Shown here one piece after another: positions 1-7,413 of a DNA stretch of 34,586 nt. The notes under the pieces are model-generated. The model saw only the letters and a program-made list of their open reading frames with translations, ran no database searches and was not told where the DNA came from. The DNA is taken from the NCBI GenBank assembly GCA_023480885.1, contig JAMCWX010000016.1, positions 392 through 34,977 on the forward strand, written 5' to 3'. Origin of the DNA: Chloroflexota bacterium. Its GTDB lineage: Bacteria; Chloroflexota; UBA6077; FW602-bin22; JACPRP01. The stretch's first letter is position 1, and every line of letters begins with the position of its first letter. The translations under genes and the position numbers were made by a program.

Positions 1-68
1 CGACGCTCTTCCGATCATCTCGCGCTCAGCGCGGTGACTGGATCGCGCTTGTGGCGCGCAAACTGTAG
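1..68 (+). CDS. prmA: 3' end of probable ribosomal protein L11 methyltransferase (partial)
   Basis: Only the last 21 codons are in the window, in the frame whose codons begin at base 3 and end at TAG 66-68. They read ...RAQRGDWIALVARKL. A terminal 'GDW(V/I)ALVA(R/K)' segment is typical of PrmA, the SAM-dependent enzyme that trimethylates ribosomal protein L11. The stop lies 9 nt before the rsmE start, and prmA-rsmE is a common operon pair. The identification rests on this short tail plus the context, so it is moderate. No other reading is suggested by the few residues available. Confidence 0.6.
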   Translation, partial: TLFRSSRAQRGDWIALVARKL

Positions 69-77
69 GGCAGGACT

Positions 78-845
78 ATGCATCGATTTTTCGTCGAGCC
101 AAAGGCTATCGGCCGATCAGGCATAACACTTTCTGGCCAGCAGGCACATCAGATCGCTAACGTGCTGCGGCTGCAGCCAGGAGACCTGATACTCGTCCTG
201 GACAATTCTGCCTGGCAGTACGAGGTCGTGTTGACCTCCGTGCGTGGCGACGAAGTGTTGGGCGCGATCAGGGCGAAGAGCCTCGTGGCCAGCGAGCCTC
301 GCACCAAGGTGACTCTATACCAGGGACTGCTGCGCGCCCACAGGTTCGAGGTGGTCCTTCAGAAATGCACTGAGGTTGGGGTCGTCGCTTTCATCCCGAT
401 GATATGCGAGCGGTGCGTAGTTGCGAACATTAGGGACGCGAGCGCAGCCAAGATAGAACGTTGGCAGAGGATTATCGCCGAGGCTGCTGAGCAATCAGGA
501 AGGGGAAAGCTTCCAGTATTGCGACCGGCAGCGCTTTTCCAGCAAGCGTGTGAAGAGGTCAGGAGCCTGTCGCTCATCGCCTGGGAAGGTGAAGTCGTGA
601 CCTCATTGAGGTCGTTCCTGCGCGAGAACGGCGTAGCGAGGAGCGAGGAAGGTTCGTCGACCAGGCCATTCTCCGTCAACATCTTCGTCGGTCCTGAAGG
701 TGGCTTCTCTGAGTACGAGGTGCAAAGAGCGAGCGCCTACGGTATAACACCTGTGAGCCTTGGGCCGCGCACCTTGCGCGCCGAAACCGCTGCGATCACC
801 GCGTCTGCGATAACGTTATACGAAGCCGGGGATTTAGGGGAATAG
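78..845 (+). CDS. rsmE: 16S rRNA (uracil-1498-N3)-methyltransferase RsmE
   Basis: This SPOUT-class methyltransferase of 255 residues methylates N3 of U1498 in the decoding region of 16S rRNA with S-adenosylmethionine. The N-terminal part is a PUA-like RNA-binding domain starting MHRFFVEP, with a QAHQIANVLRL segment near residue 21. The C-terminal half carries the SAM-binding trefoil knot motifs VGPEGGFSEYE (about residues 205-215) and LGPRTLRAETA (about 230-240), both intact. Length is normal for the family (about 240-255). The ATG at 78 follows GGCAGGACT, a usable ribosome binding site, and the probable prmA stop lies 9 nt upstream, so the two genes are probably cotranscribed. No frameshift or missing motif is seen. 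Confidence 0.96.
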   Translation: MHRFFVEPKAIGRSGITLSGQQAHQIANVLRLQPGDLILVLDNSAWQYEVVLTSVRGDEVLGAIRAKSLVASEPRTKVTLYQGLLRAHRFEVVLQKCTEVGVVAFIPMICERCVVANIRDASAAKIERWQRIIAEAAEQSGRGKLPVLRPAALFQQACEEVRSLSLIAWEGEVVTSLRSFLRENGVARSEEGSSTRPFSVNIFVGPEGGFSEYEVQRASAYGITPVSLGPRTLRAETAAITASAITLYEAGDLGE

Positions 846-870
846 CCACATCTAGCGCGTCTTTCACGTC

Positions 871-899
871 TTGCGTTAAGCCCATGCTTGGGGTATACT
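871..899 (+). promoter_or_regulatory. sigma70-type promoter for rel
   Basis: TTGCGT (871-876), a 17-bp spacer, then TATACT (894-899). Transcription would start near 905-907. This makes an upstream in-frame ATG at 888 unusable as the rel start, because it lies inside the promoter. The predicted leader before the GTG start at 1005 is about 100 nt long. Confidence 0.65.
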
Positions 900-929
900 C
901 CCTGTATAGATGCCGAAACCACGTATTCA

Positions 930-955
930 GGGGAGCAAGGTAATCTTTGCTCCCC
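930..955 (+). promoter_or_regulatory. Stable hairpin in the rel leader
   Basis: The arms GGGGAGCAA (930-938) and TTGCTCCCC (947-955) pair perfectly, and two more pairs (939-946 G-U, 940-945 G-C) leave a TAAT loop. It sits about 25 nt into the predicted rel transcript and about 50 nt before the start codon. No T-tract follows on either strand, so it is not a classical terminator. It may stabilise or regulate the leader, or be an interspersed palindromic repeat. The function is unknown. Confidence 0.5.
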
Positions 956-1004
956 ATTAGGCATATGTGCAGGGTCGAAGACGCTTGCAAGCAGGGAGAT
1001 AGCT

Positions 1005-3239
1005 GTGGTAGCAACTGCGGAGGGCATGTGGGCCGGGAGCCATCACTGCCAGCATGATGCCGAATCGATATACGCAGCCCTCGTCGGGAAACTGAAGACC
1101 TATCTCGCCGATTCTGATCTGGAGCTGATCCAGCGCGCCTACCAGTTTGCAAAAGAGGCGCATAAGGGACAACAGCGGAAATCGGGAGAAGCGTTCATAA
1201 CCCACCCACTTGCAACGGCCAGAATCCTGGCCGATTTGCATTTAGATGCGGCTGCCATCGCTGCTGCCTTGCTCCACGATGTGCCTGAGGACACGCAGGT
1301 GCCGTTGAGCAAGGTCCAGGAGGATTTCGGCCCTGAAATAGCCAAGCTGGTAGACGGCGTTACCAAGCTGAGCCGCATCAACTGGGATGTCATCGAGGAA
1401 AGCAAACGGCGAGTTAGCAAGCAGAGCGACGATGAGCTGAACGCGTGGGCAGAGAACGTGCGGAAGATGTTCCTGGCCATGGCCGACGATACTCGCGTCG
1501 TGCTCATTAAGCTCGCCGATCGCCTTCACAACATTAGCACGCTCATTTACTTGCCACAGAACAAGCGGCGGGAAATCGCCCAGGAGACGATGGAAATCTA
1601 CGCTCCGCTCGCGAGTCGCCTGGGTATGTGGCAAATGAAGTGGCAGCTAGAAGACGGCGCCTTCCGCCACCTGGAGCCGCAGCAGTACAAAGAGATAGCA
1701 GGCATGGTGGCAGGCCGACGCGCCAGCCGCGAACGTTACATCTCGAACGTTATCGCCATACTTCACGACGAGCTCGAGCGAGCTGGAATCAAGGCCGAGA
1801 TAAGCGGTCGCCCGAAGCACATCTACAGCATTTATCGTAAGATGCAGAGCCGGGGGGTGGATTTCAGTCAGATGTACGATCTGCTTGCCGTGCGCGTGTT
1901 GGTCGACGAGGTGCCAGACTGCTACAGCGCTCTGGGCATCGTCCACGCTCTCTGGCATCCGATTCCCGGCCAGTTCGACGACTACATCGCCATGCCGAAG
2001 GAAAGCCTGTATCAATCTTTGCACACCAGCGTGATTGGTCCTGAAGGCAAGCCTCTGGAGATACAGATTCGCACTCACGAGATGCATCGTCTGGCCGAAT
2101 ATGGCGTTGCGGCGCACTGGCGGTATAAGGAAGGTGGCAAGCGGGACGTTAAGTTCGAGCAGAAGATTGCGTGGCTGCGCCAACTCATGGATTGGCAGAA
2201 GGATGTGGCTGGAGGGGCGAAGGAGTTTGTCGAGTCGCTGAAGACCGACATCTTCCGCGACCAGGTCTATGTTTTCACGCCCAAAGGCGAGATCAAGGAT
2301 TTGCCTGCCGGTGCCACGCCGCTTGACTTCGCCTATCGCATCCATACGGACATCGGCCACCGCTGTATTGGCGCAAAGGTCAACGGTCGGTTGGTGGCGC
2401 TGGACTATCGACTGAAGACGGGCGAGATTATCGAAGTCTTGACGACGAAGTCTCCCAAAGGCCCGAGCCGCGACTGGCTTAATTCAAACCTGGGTTATAT
2501 TAAGACGGCACACGCCCGTGAAAAGATTCGACAATGGTTCCGCAAGCAGTTGCGCGAGGAGAATATCGTTCGAGGCCGCGAGCTTCTGGAAAAGGAACTG
2601 AACCGCCTTGGCCTGGCTAACGAGAAGCTCGATGACATCGCTCAGCTCTTCAAGTTCGATCGGCTCGACGACTTCGTCGCGGCGATTGGTTATGGCGATA
2701 TTAGCACTCAGCAAATAGCCTCGAAGATAGCCGCAGAACAGGCGAGAACCTACGAGATCAGCCTGCCAGAGGTACCGCCGCCGCCAGCGGAGGCGACCAA
2801 AGGCATAAGGGTTATGGGCGTTGGCGACCTGCTCACCAAGCTTGCTCGTTGCTGCACCCCTGTGCCCGGTGACGAAATCGTCGGCTACATTACGCGGGGC
2901 AAGGGCGTCACTGTTCATCGCAAAGACTGCCCGAACATCATGGCGGAAAAGGAGCAGGAACGGCTGGTCAGGGTTGATTGGGGCCGTACTGAGCACCAGG
3001 TCTATCCTGTGACTGTGCGCATAGAGGCCTGGGACCGAGACGGGTTGCTGCGCGACGTTGCCGCGGTAGTGGCCGAGGACAAGATTAATATGTCGTCGGT
3101 TAGCGCGGTGAGCCATCCCGATCGAACGGCTACCATCACCGCTACCCTCGAAATCTCTGGCATTGAGATGCTGAGCCGCATCCTGTCGAAGCTAGAGTCT
3201 ATCAGGGACGTATCTAGCGTGATCAGAGACAGTGGTTAG
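1005..3239 (+). CDS. rel: Rel-family (p)ppGpp synthetase/hydrolase
   Basis: Long RelA/SpoT-homologue of 744 residues that makes and degrades the stringent-response alarmone (p)ppGpp. An N-terminal HD hydrolase domain is present with intact ALLHDVPED (H91-D92) and RLHNIST motifs. The synthetase domain follows (YDLLAVRV, YQSLHTS, EIQIRT), then a TGS domain (DQVYVFTPKG...), a conserved RCCTPVPGD cysteine region and a C-terminal ACT domain. The GTG start at 1005 is chosen because AGGGAG (993-998) lies 6 nt upstream. An in-frame ATG at 888 falls inside the predicted promoter, and an ATG at 1026 has its purine tract too close. The motif that is normally RxKD in bifunctional enzymes reads QFDD (from residue 323), closer to the ExDD of synthetase-only RelA. 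The gene converges with the FecR gene, 12 nt apart. Confidence 0.95.
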   Translation: MVATAEGMWAGSHHCQHDAESIYAALVGKLKTYLADSDLELIQRAYQFAKEAHKGQQRKSGEAFITHPLATARILADLHLDAAAIAAALLHDVPEDTQVPLSKVQEDFGPEIAKLVDGVTKLSRINWDVIEESKRRVSKQSDDELNAWAENVRKMFLAMADDTRVVLIKLADRLHNISTLIYLPQNKRREIAQETMEIYAPLASRLGMWQMKWQLEDGAFRHLEPQQYKEIAGMVAGRRASRERYISNVIAILHDELERAGIKAEISGRPKHIYSIYRKMQSRGVDFSQMYDLLAVRVLVDEVPDCYSALGIVHALWHPIPGQFDDYIAMPKESLYQSLHTSVIGPEGKPLEIQIRTHEMHRLAEYGVAAHWRYKEGGKRDVKFEQKIAWLRQLMDWQKDVAGGAKEFVESLKTDIFRDQVYVFTPKGEIKDLPAGATPLDFAYRIHTDIGHRCIGAKVNGRLVALDYRLKTGEIIEVLTTKSPKGPSRDWLNSNLGYIKTAHAREKIRQWFRKQLREENIVRGRELLEKELNRLGLANEKLDDIAQLFKFDRLDDFVAAIGYGDISTQQIASKIAAEQARTYEISLPEVPPPPAEATKGIRVMGVGDLLTKLARCCTPVPGDEIVGYITRGKGVTVHRKDCPNIMAEKEQERLVRVDWGRTEHQVYPVTVRIEAWDRDGLLRDVAAVVAEDKINMSSVSAVSHPDRTATITATLEISGIEMLSRILSKLESIRDVSSVIRDSG

Positions 3240-3251
3240 CAGGCGCTTCGC

Positions 3252-4451
3252 TCATTGAGCTATTAAACGGACGTTTGTGGCGAAGCTCTCATAATTGTGG
3301 CCTGACGCGGCGACCTCTATCCATAAGAGGTAGCTCGGCCGGGGGATGATCCTACTCTCCACATCGAGGAGATCGATCTCAAAGGATTGCCACTGATGCT
3401 GGGGCTCCAACTGTCCGTTGTGCGTAGGAAAGTTATCTTGGTTCTGGTAGTAGAACCCTCGCACCAAGTAAGCTTCGCTGTTGTATGCGTCCCTATACTT
3501 GAGCCGTATTAAGAGCGGATACTCTGACCCGACTATGCCCCCGCCAGAGAGCGATTGGTTGACGAGTTTGAGGTCGATTCCCAGCTTGACCGATCTGAAA
3601 TCTGTGATGTCCTTGTTCAATTGCTGAAATAGATAGGTTTCGCAATGCTTGGTAGCGCCTGTGCGCAAGAAGTGGACAGCCTCTCTGCCATCCTCTGTTC
3701 CCACCGAGGCAGAACCCTCTATTGGTTCCTCTTCGCCTCGATTCGCAACTTGCCATCCGTTCAGGCCGTCCTTGAACAGTCCATTGTAAATCAGGTTTTG
3801 GGCTGCCGGTAGTTCCAGCGGGCGCATGTTTGCATTTATTCGGGTTCTCTCGTTCTTGACCAGCTCGACGCCTCCCCCCTGTCCCTGCACGCTTGCCGAG
3901 CCGCTGTGGACTATGATGTCCGTCGCGTTCTCGCTTCGGTCAATAGAATAGCTGCCTTCTCGCAGTTGGATAGAAGCTTCAGGTGTAGGCACCTCGAACT
4001 GGCGTGACTTAGTTGTCGGCGGGGCAACCTCGAAGCGCGCGTGGCCACTCTTCAGTCTGATGACCAGGTTAGCGGCGTTATCGTTGTATCGGGTCTGCTG
4101 AGCTTTCTCGATCGAGACAATCGTGTTTGGCCATAGCTGAACGTTGCTGCCATCAAATAGCCAGAGGACAGCCTGTGAGTTCTCCACTGTTCGCAGAATG
4201 TCACCTTCCCCAACCTGGATCGCCTTGTCGTCCCCAGCAGTCTTTTTCCCAGCGGCGTTAACCTCGTACTTAGTGCCTTTCTCTTGCAGAAGCACTGTTC
4301 CTCTCAGTATTTCCACCGAAACTTCCTTGGGCCTGGTGGCGCCGGAAAAGTAGGCGTTTATGCCGAGGGGAATAGTGACCACGAGCACGCAAAAGGTGAG
4401 AAATGACAGCCATAAGATTGTCCAGGCTAACCTATGAGGATTGCGAGTCAT
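3252..4451 (-). CDS. FecR-domain membrane-anchored protein
   Basis: A 399-residue protein of unknown specific role. The N-terminus (MTRNPHRLAWTILWLSFLTF...) has one hydrophobic segment near residues 9-30 that should anchor it with the rest outside the cytoplasm. Residues about 45-200 resemble a FecR domain: an EILRGTVLLQEKG start, a DILRTVENSQAVLWLFDGSNVQL stretch and a GHARFEVA segment. The C-terminal half (about 240-399) is beta-rich and resembles a carbohydrate-binding or jelly-roll module. FecR domains occur in sigma/anti-sigma signalling and in cell-surface proteins, and no sigma factor gene is adjacent. The start at 4451 has AGGAG 4 nt upstream and overlaps the 3' end of mtaB by 20 nt, so the two are probably cotranscribed. 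Upstream in-frame ATGs would overlap mtaB further and lack a better site. Confidence 0.7.
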   Translation of the reverse strand: MTRNPHRLAWTILWLSFLTFCVLVVTIPLGINAYFSGATRPKEVSVEILRGTVLLQEKGTKYEVNAAGKKTAGDDKAIQVGEGDILRTVENSQAVLWLFDGSNVQLWPNTIVSIEKAQQTRYNDNAANLVIRLKSGHARFEVAPPTTKSRQFEVPTPEASIQLREGSYSIDRSENATDIIVHSGSASVQGQGGGVELVKNERTRINANMRPLELPAAQNLIYNGLFKDGLNGWQVANRGEEEPIEGSASVGTEDGREAVHFLRTGATKHCETYLFQQLNKDITDFRSVKLGIDLKLVNQSLSGGGIVGSEYPLLIRLKYRDAYNSEAYLVRGFYYQNQDNFPTHNGQLEPQHQWQSFEIDLLDVESRIIPRPSYLLWIEVAASGHNYESFATNVRLIAQ

Positions 4452-5781
4452 CTTTCTCCTGATCAGAAAGGTCCGACTTTTGCAGAACCCTGCCCAGCAG
4501 GCTGCCATCGATCTCGCCAAGTATCTCTGTCTGGCAAACCTGGTTGGTGAGATCGTCCTCGCACGCCGCGAACACGCGGACGTAATTGTCCGTCAATCCC
4601 TCCCACAGATGACCGTGCGGCGTAGTCGCCTGGGTCTCAAAGAGGACATCCAGGGTCTCGCCCAGGTGTCTTCGCCTGAAACTAGCTGCGCCCTGCGAGG
4701 CGAGACGCATCATGGCATCGCTGCGCGTCTTCTTGACCTGATAGGGAACCTGTTCAGGCATCTTTGCGGCGACCGTGCCACGGCGAGGTGAGTACTTGAA
4801 GACGTGTATGCCGGCGAAGCCGATCTCGCGGGCCAGATCGTAGGTCTCTTGAAACTCAGCGTCGGTCTCGCCTGGAAAGCCTACTATGACGTCCGTTGTG
4901 ATGGCGACGTCGGGGATGGCGGCACGGATTCGCTCGATCGTGCGCACGAAGCTCGTCGGGTCGTAGCGGCGCCGCATGCGCCTCAGCACCGAATCGCTGC
5001 CACTTTGCAGCGGAAGATGAATGTGGCGACAGACCCTGTCGTTTTCCCAGATGGCAAGGAGTCCAGGATGAAAGTCCATAGGCTCGATCGAAGACAGCCG
5101 CAACCGCTCCACGCCTGTTCGCTCGAGCAGGGCGCGCACGAGGTCGGTGAGGTCGATCTCAGGTTCCCCCTTGAGATCCTTACCATAGGTGCCGACGTGA
5201 ACGCCAGTCAGAACTATCTCTCTGTGGCCAGCGTCGACTCGCCTAGCTACGCTACTCACGACTTCCTCGATCGGAACGCTGCGCTCTCGACCTCGGGCGA
5301 CGGGCACGATGCAGAATGTGCAGAACTTGTTGCAGCCTTCCTCGATTTTGACGAACGCACGCGTGCGAAGGGCAGGGTCGATGTGCAATTCCGTCTCTGG
5401 AATGCGGGCATCCGTCATGTTGCCCAGCGCTTCATTAACCAGTTCGGCGATGCGAGGCTTGTCGTCGTTGGCCACGACTAGGTCGATCTGATCCACCTGG
5501 ACGACTTCGTTGGGCGCGACGTCGACGTAACAGCCAGTTGCTACTACGAGAGCGGAGGGGTTTGCGCGTCTCGCGTGGCGAATAAGTTGCCGCGATTTCC
5601 GGTCGGCCACGTGAGTGACCGTGCACGTGTTGATTACATAGACGTCGACAATGCCGTCGTAATCCACGACACGGAATCCGGCCTTGAGAAAGCGACGCGT
5701 GAGCTCTTCTGTCTCTGCTTGATTCAGCTTGCAGCCGAGAGTGGTCAGGGCTACTGCAAGAGAGTGCCGATCGTTTGCCAT
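4432..5781 (-). CDS. mtaB: tRNA t6A37 methylthiotransferase MtaB
   Basis: Radical-SAM methylthiotransferase of 449 residues that converts t6A37 to ms2t6A in tRNAs reading ANN codons. The N-terminal UPF0004 domain supplies one 4Fe-4S cluster through C17 (LGCKLNQAE), C53 (NTCTVT) and C84 (ATGCYVD). The radical SAM cluster is C150-x3-C154-x2-C157. A C-terminal TRAM-like region (about 380-445) is present. The KLNQ signature after the first cysteine favours MtaB over MiaB or RimO. The gene has a promoter in the 3' end of the neighbouring thiolase gene, a leader of about 100 nt, and a weak ribosome binding site (AAGAAACGA). It overlaps the downstream FecR gene. Confidence 0.94.
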   Translation of the reverse strand: MANDRHSLAVALTTLGCKLNQAETEELTRRFLKAGFRVVDYDGIVDVYVINTCTVTHVADRKSRQLIRHARRANPSALVVATGCYVDVAPNEVVQVDQIDLVVANDDKPRIAELVNEALGNMTDARIPETELHIDPALRTRAFVKIEEGCNKFCTFCIVPVARGRERSVPIEEVVSSVARRVDAGHREIVLTGVHVGTYGKDLKGEPEIDLTDLVRALLERTGVERLRLSSIEPMDFHPGLLAIWENDRVCRHIHLPLQSGSDSVLRRMRRRYDPTSFVRTIERIRAAIPDVAITTDVIVGFPGETDAEFQETYDLAREIGFAGIHVFKYSPRRGTVAAKMPEQVPYQVKKTRSDAMMRLASQGAASFRRRHLGETLDVLFETQATTPHGHLWEGLTDNYVRVFAACEDDLTNQVCQTEILGEIDGSLLGRVLQKSDLSDQEKDDSQSS

Positions 5782-5828
5782 TCGTTTCTTACACGTTCCC
5801 AGGAAAGGGCCTCTAGTTTTCTAACGAA

Positions 5829-5861
5829 GCAGCCGGCTGAAGGTTTCGTCAAGCCGGCTGC
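5829..5861 (-). promoter_or_regulatory. Hairpin in the mtaB leader / downstream of the thiolase gene
   Basis: The 10-bp arms GCAGCCGGCT (5829-5838) and AGCCGGCTGC (5852-5861) match perfectly around a 13-nt loop. On the - strand the stem is followed by TTCGTTAG, only weakly T-rich, so it is a poor intrinsic terminator. It lies inside the predicted mtaB leader and about 55 nt past the thiolase stop. It could act as an attenuator, a 3'-end stabiliser, or be a repeat. Confidence 0.45.
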
Positions 5862-5888
5862 CGAAGTAAGTTGCCAGTCTCTGAACAT

Positions 5889-5919
5889 ATTATACAGAGA
5901 GCTTGGCCAGTGATGTCAA
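5889..5919 (-). promoter_or_regulatory. Promoter for mtaB
   Basis: On the - strand, TTGACA (5914-5919) and TATAAT (5889-5894, preceded by TG) are separated by 19 bp. Both hexamers are perfect consensus, though the spacer is longer than the usual 17. The -35 box includes the thiolase TGA stop codon. Transcription should begin near 5882. Confidence 0.6.
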
Positions 5920-5931
5920 GATTCGCGCTCT
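5902..5931. repeat. Distal arm of a 30-bp inverted repeat flanking the thiolase C-terminal half
   Basis: This 30-bp stretch covers the thiolase stop codon and the mtaB -35 box. Its reverse complement occurs at 6753-6782 with 29 of 30 bases identical. This arm is the likely original, because it encodes the natural thiolase C-terminus (IVERES-stop) and belongs to the mtaB promoter. Confidence 0.9.
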
Positions 5932-7140
5932 ACGATGGTCGCGATGCCCTGGCCGACGCCGATACACATGGTCGCGAGGCCATAGCGAGCGTCACGTTTA
6001 ACCATCTCGTGCACGAGCGTTGTAATGATTCTAGCTCCTGTGCAACCCAATGGATGGCCCAGAGCGATGGCACCGCCATTCGGATTGATCTTGGAAGTAT
6101 CCAGGTTCAGTTCCTTGATGCAGGCTAGGGCCTGGGCCGCGAACGCCTCGTTGAGTTCGATGACGTCCAGTTGGTCGGCAGTGAGCCCAGCGCGTTGCAA
6201 CGCCTTGCGGGTCGCGGGCACGGGCCCGATGCCCATATACGAGGGATGGACGCCGGCAACGCCGGTCGCGATTATCTTGGCCATCGGCTTGAGGCCGAGT
6301 TCGCGCGCTTTCTTCTTGGACATCAGCAGAACGGCCGATGCGCCGTCGTTGACGCCCGACGAGTTGCCTGCGGTAACTGTGCCGCCAGGCTTGAACGCTG
6401 GAGGCAAAGCGCGCAGTTTCTCGATCGTGGCGTCTGGACGAGGATGCTCGTCGGTGTCGAAAACGATCGGATCACGCTTCTTCTGCGGGATAATCACAGG
6501 AATGATCTCGTTCTTGAACTTGCCCTCGCGAATGGCGGCCCCAGTCTTCTGCTGACTTCTCAGGGCAAACTCGTCTTGTTCCTCTCGCGAGATGCCGTAT
6601 TTCTCGGCGACGTTCTCGGCTGTCTCGCCCATGCTGATAGGGGGATATTTCTCGACCATCTTCGGGTTAACCATCCTCCAGCCGATGGTCGAATCGTACA
6701 TCGTAATCTCGCCCCTAGGGAACTCGGCTGTTGGCTTGGGCATAACGAAAGGAGAGCGGGAATCTTGACATCACTGGCCAAGTCATGCTTTCCACGCCGC
6801 CGGCGATAATGATGTCGCCGTTGCCCGTCTGGATGGCCTGCGTCGCGCTATTGATGGCCTGCAGCGCCGAGCCGCAAAGCCTGTTGAGGGTCACGCCTGG
6901 TATAGTATACGGCAGGCCCGTTAACAGAACGGCCATTCTGGCGACGTTTCTGTTATCTTCTCCCGCCTGATTGGTGCAGCCAAAGAAAACGTCCTCGATT
7001 TCGTCGGGATTGACCGGTGTACGTTCCAGAAGCTTGGATATGACGAGCGCGGCCAGGTCGTCTGGGCGGACATCCTTGAGTGCGCCTGCGTACCGGCCGA
7101 TCGGCGTTCGAACAGCATCGACAATAACGACTTCGTTCAT
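5916..7140 (-). pseudogene. Acetyl-CoA C-acetyltransferase (thiolase), frameshifted by a templated 22-nt insertion
   Basis: Thiolases condense or cleave acetyl-CoA and acetoacetyl-CoA type substrates. The 5' part (from ATG 7140, GGAGGA upstream) encodes MNEVVIVDAVRTPIGRYAG and the active-site NRLCGSALQAI. The 3' part encodes the [12 protein letters not shown] histidine motif and the CIGVGQG cysteine motif. The two parts are in different frames. Removing 6759-6780 (22 nt) restores the expected [20 protein letters not shown] junction and a 400-residue frame of normal length. The inserted bases are an inverted copy of 5904-5925. As written, translation stops at TAG 6715-6717 after about 142 residues. 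The cause is either a genuine template-switch mutation or an assembly or amplification artefact; the rest of the coding sequence looks undamaged, so the lesion is recent or artificial. It has its own promoter. Confidence 0.9.
6753..6782. repeat. Proximal arm of the 30-bp inverted repeat, including the 22-nt insert
   Basis: Inverted partner of 5902-5931 with 29/30 identity; the single mismatch is at 6759. The central 22 bases (6759-6780) are the insertion that breaks the thiolase. Short homologies flank it: CGCTCT on one side and CT on the other are shared by the donor and target sites. Confidence 0.9.
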
Positions 7141-7193
7141 CGATTCCTCCATCGGTTGCTTGATCAAGTTCTGTGTTAGCCGCTTACTTTGCC

Positions 7194-7221
7194 ATTGTAT
7201 ATGGTTCAGAGAGAAAGTCAA
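7194..7221 (-). promoter_or_regulatory. Promoter for the thiolase gene
   Basis: On the - strand, TTGACT (7216-7221), a 16-bp spacer and TACAAT (7194-7199). The predicted transcript would begin near 7187, giving a leader of about 47 nt ending in GGAGGA before ATG 7140. The thiolase can thus be expressed separately from the Hdr cluster. Confidence 0.55.
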
Positions 7222-7257
7222 ATGCACCCCCGAGCGTCCGAGGGGCAGGGTGTTCGA

Positions 7258-7413
7258 TCAGTCGGCGCGCTTCTCGTCCTTGATGCGCCGAACGCTATTG
7301 CTCCGGCAGTGCGGACAGGTGCGCTCCTGCAGCGGCGCATCAGGCGAGTAGGGCGCGGCATAGGTGTGACCGCATCTAAGACACTTGAACGTGGCTTCTG
7401 TTTGTTCGCTCAC
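7258..7413 (-). CDS. Small zinc-ribbon protein (51 aa)
   Basis: A 51-residue protein with two CxxC pairs: C11-L-R-C14 and C33-P-H-C36, spaced as in a rubredoxin-like or zinc-ribbon fold. The tail is basic (RRIKDEKRAD). It starts at GTG 7413, inside the 3' end of hdrA (38-nt overlap), with AGGAAGG about 10 nt upstream. Coding support is the cysteine pattern, the tight overlap and the absence of in-frame stops; it is too short for statistics. Small CxxC proteins next to Hdr genes could be metal carriers or electron-transfer partners, but no function can be assigned. It is the last gene of the redox cluster before the thiolase promoter. Confidence 0.7.
   Translation of the reverse strand: MSEQTEATFKCLRCGHTYAAPYSPDAPLQERTCPHCRSNSVRRIKDEKRAD

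Noticed and set aside
888-1004. An earlier start for Rel at ATG 888.
   Set aside because: It lies inside the predicted -35/-10 promoter and the extra residues have no family similarity; GTG 1005 has a good ribosome binding site.
930-1024. A T-box or other known riboswitch in the rel leader.
   Set aside because: The region GTGGTAGCAACTGCGG only vaguely resembles the T-box core; no specifier loop or terminator was found.
5932-6752. A phase-variable invertible segment.
   Set aside because: Inverted arms exist, but no invertase gene is near, and inversion in either orientation would leave the thiolase broken, so a template switch or artefact explains the repeat better.
5916-7227. Two independent thiolase-like genes.
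   Set aside because: The N- and C-terminal halves join exactly when 22 inserted bases are removed, and the second half has no ribosome binding site.
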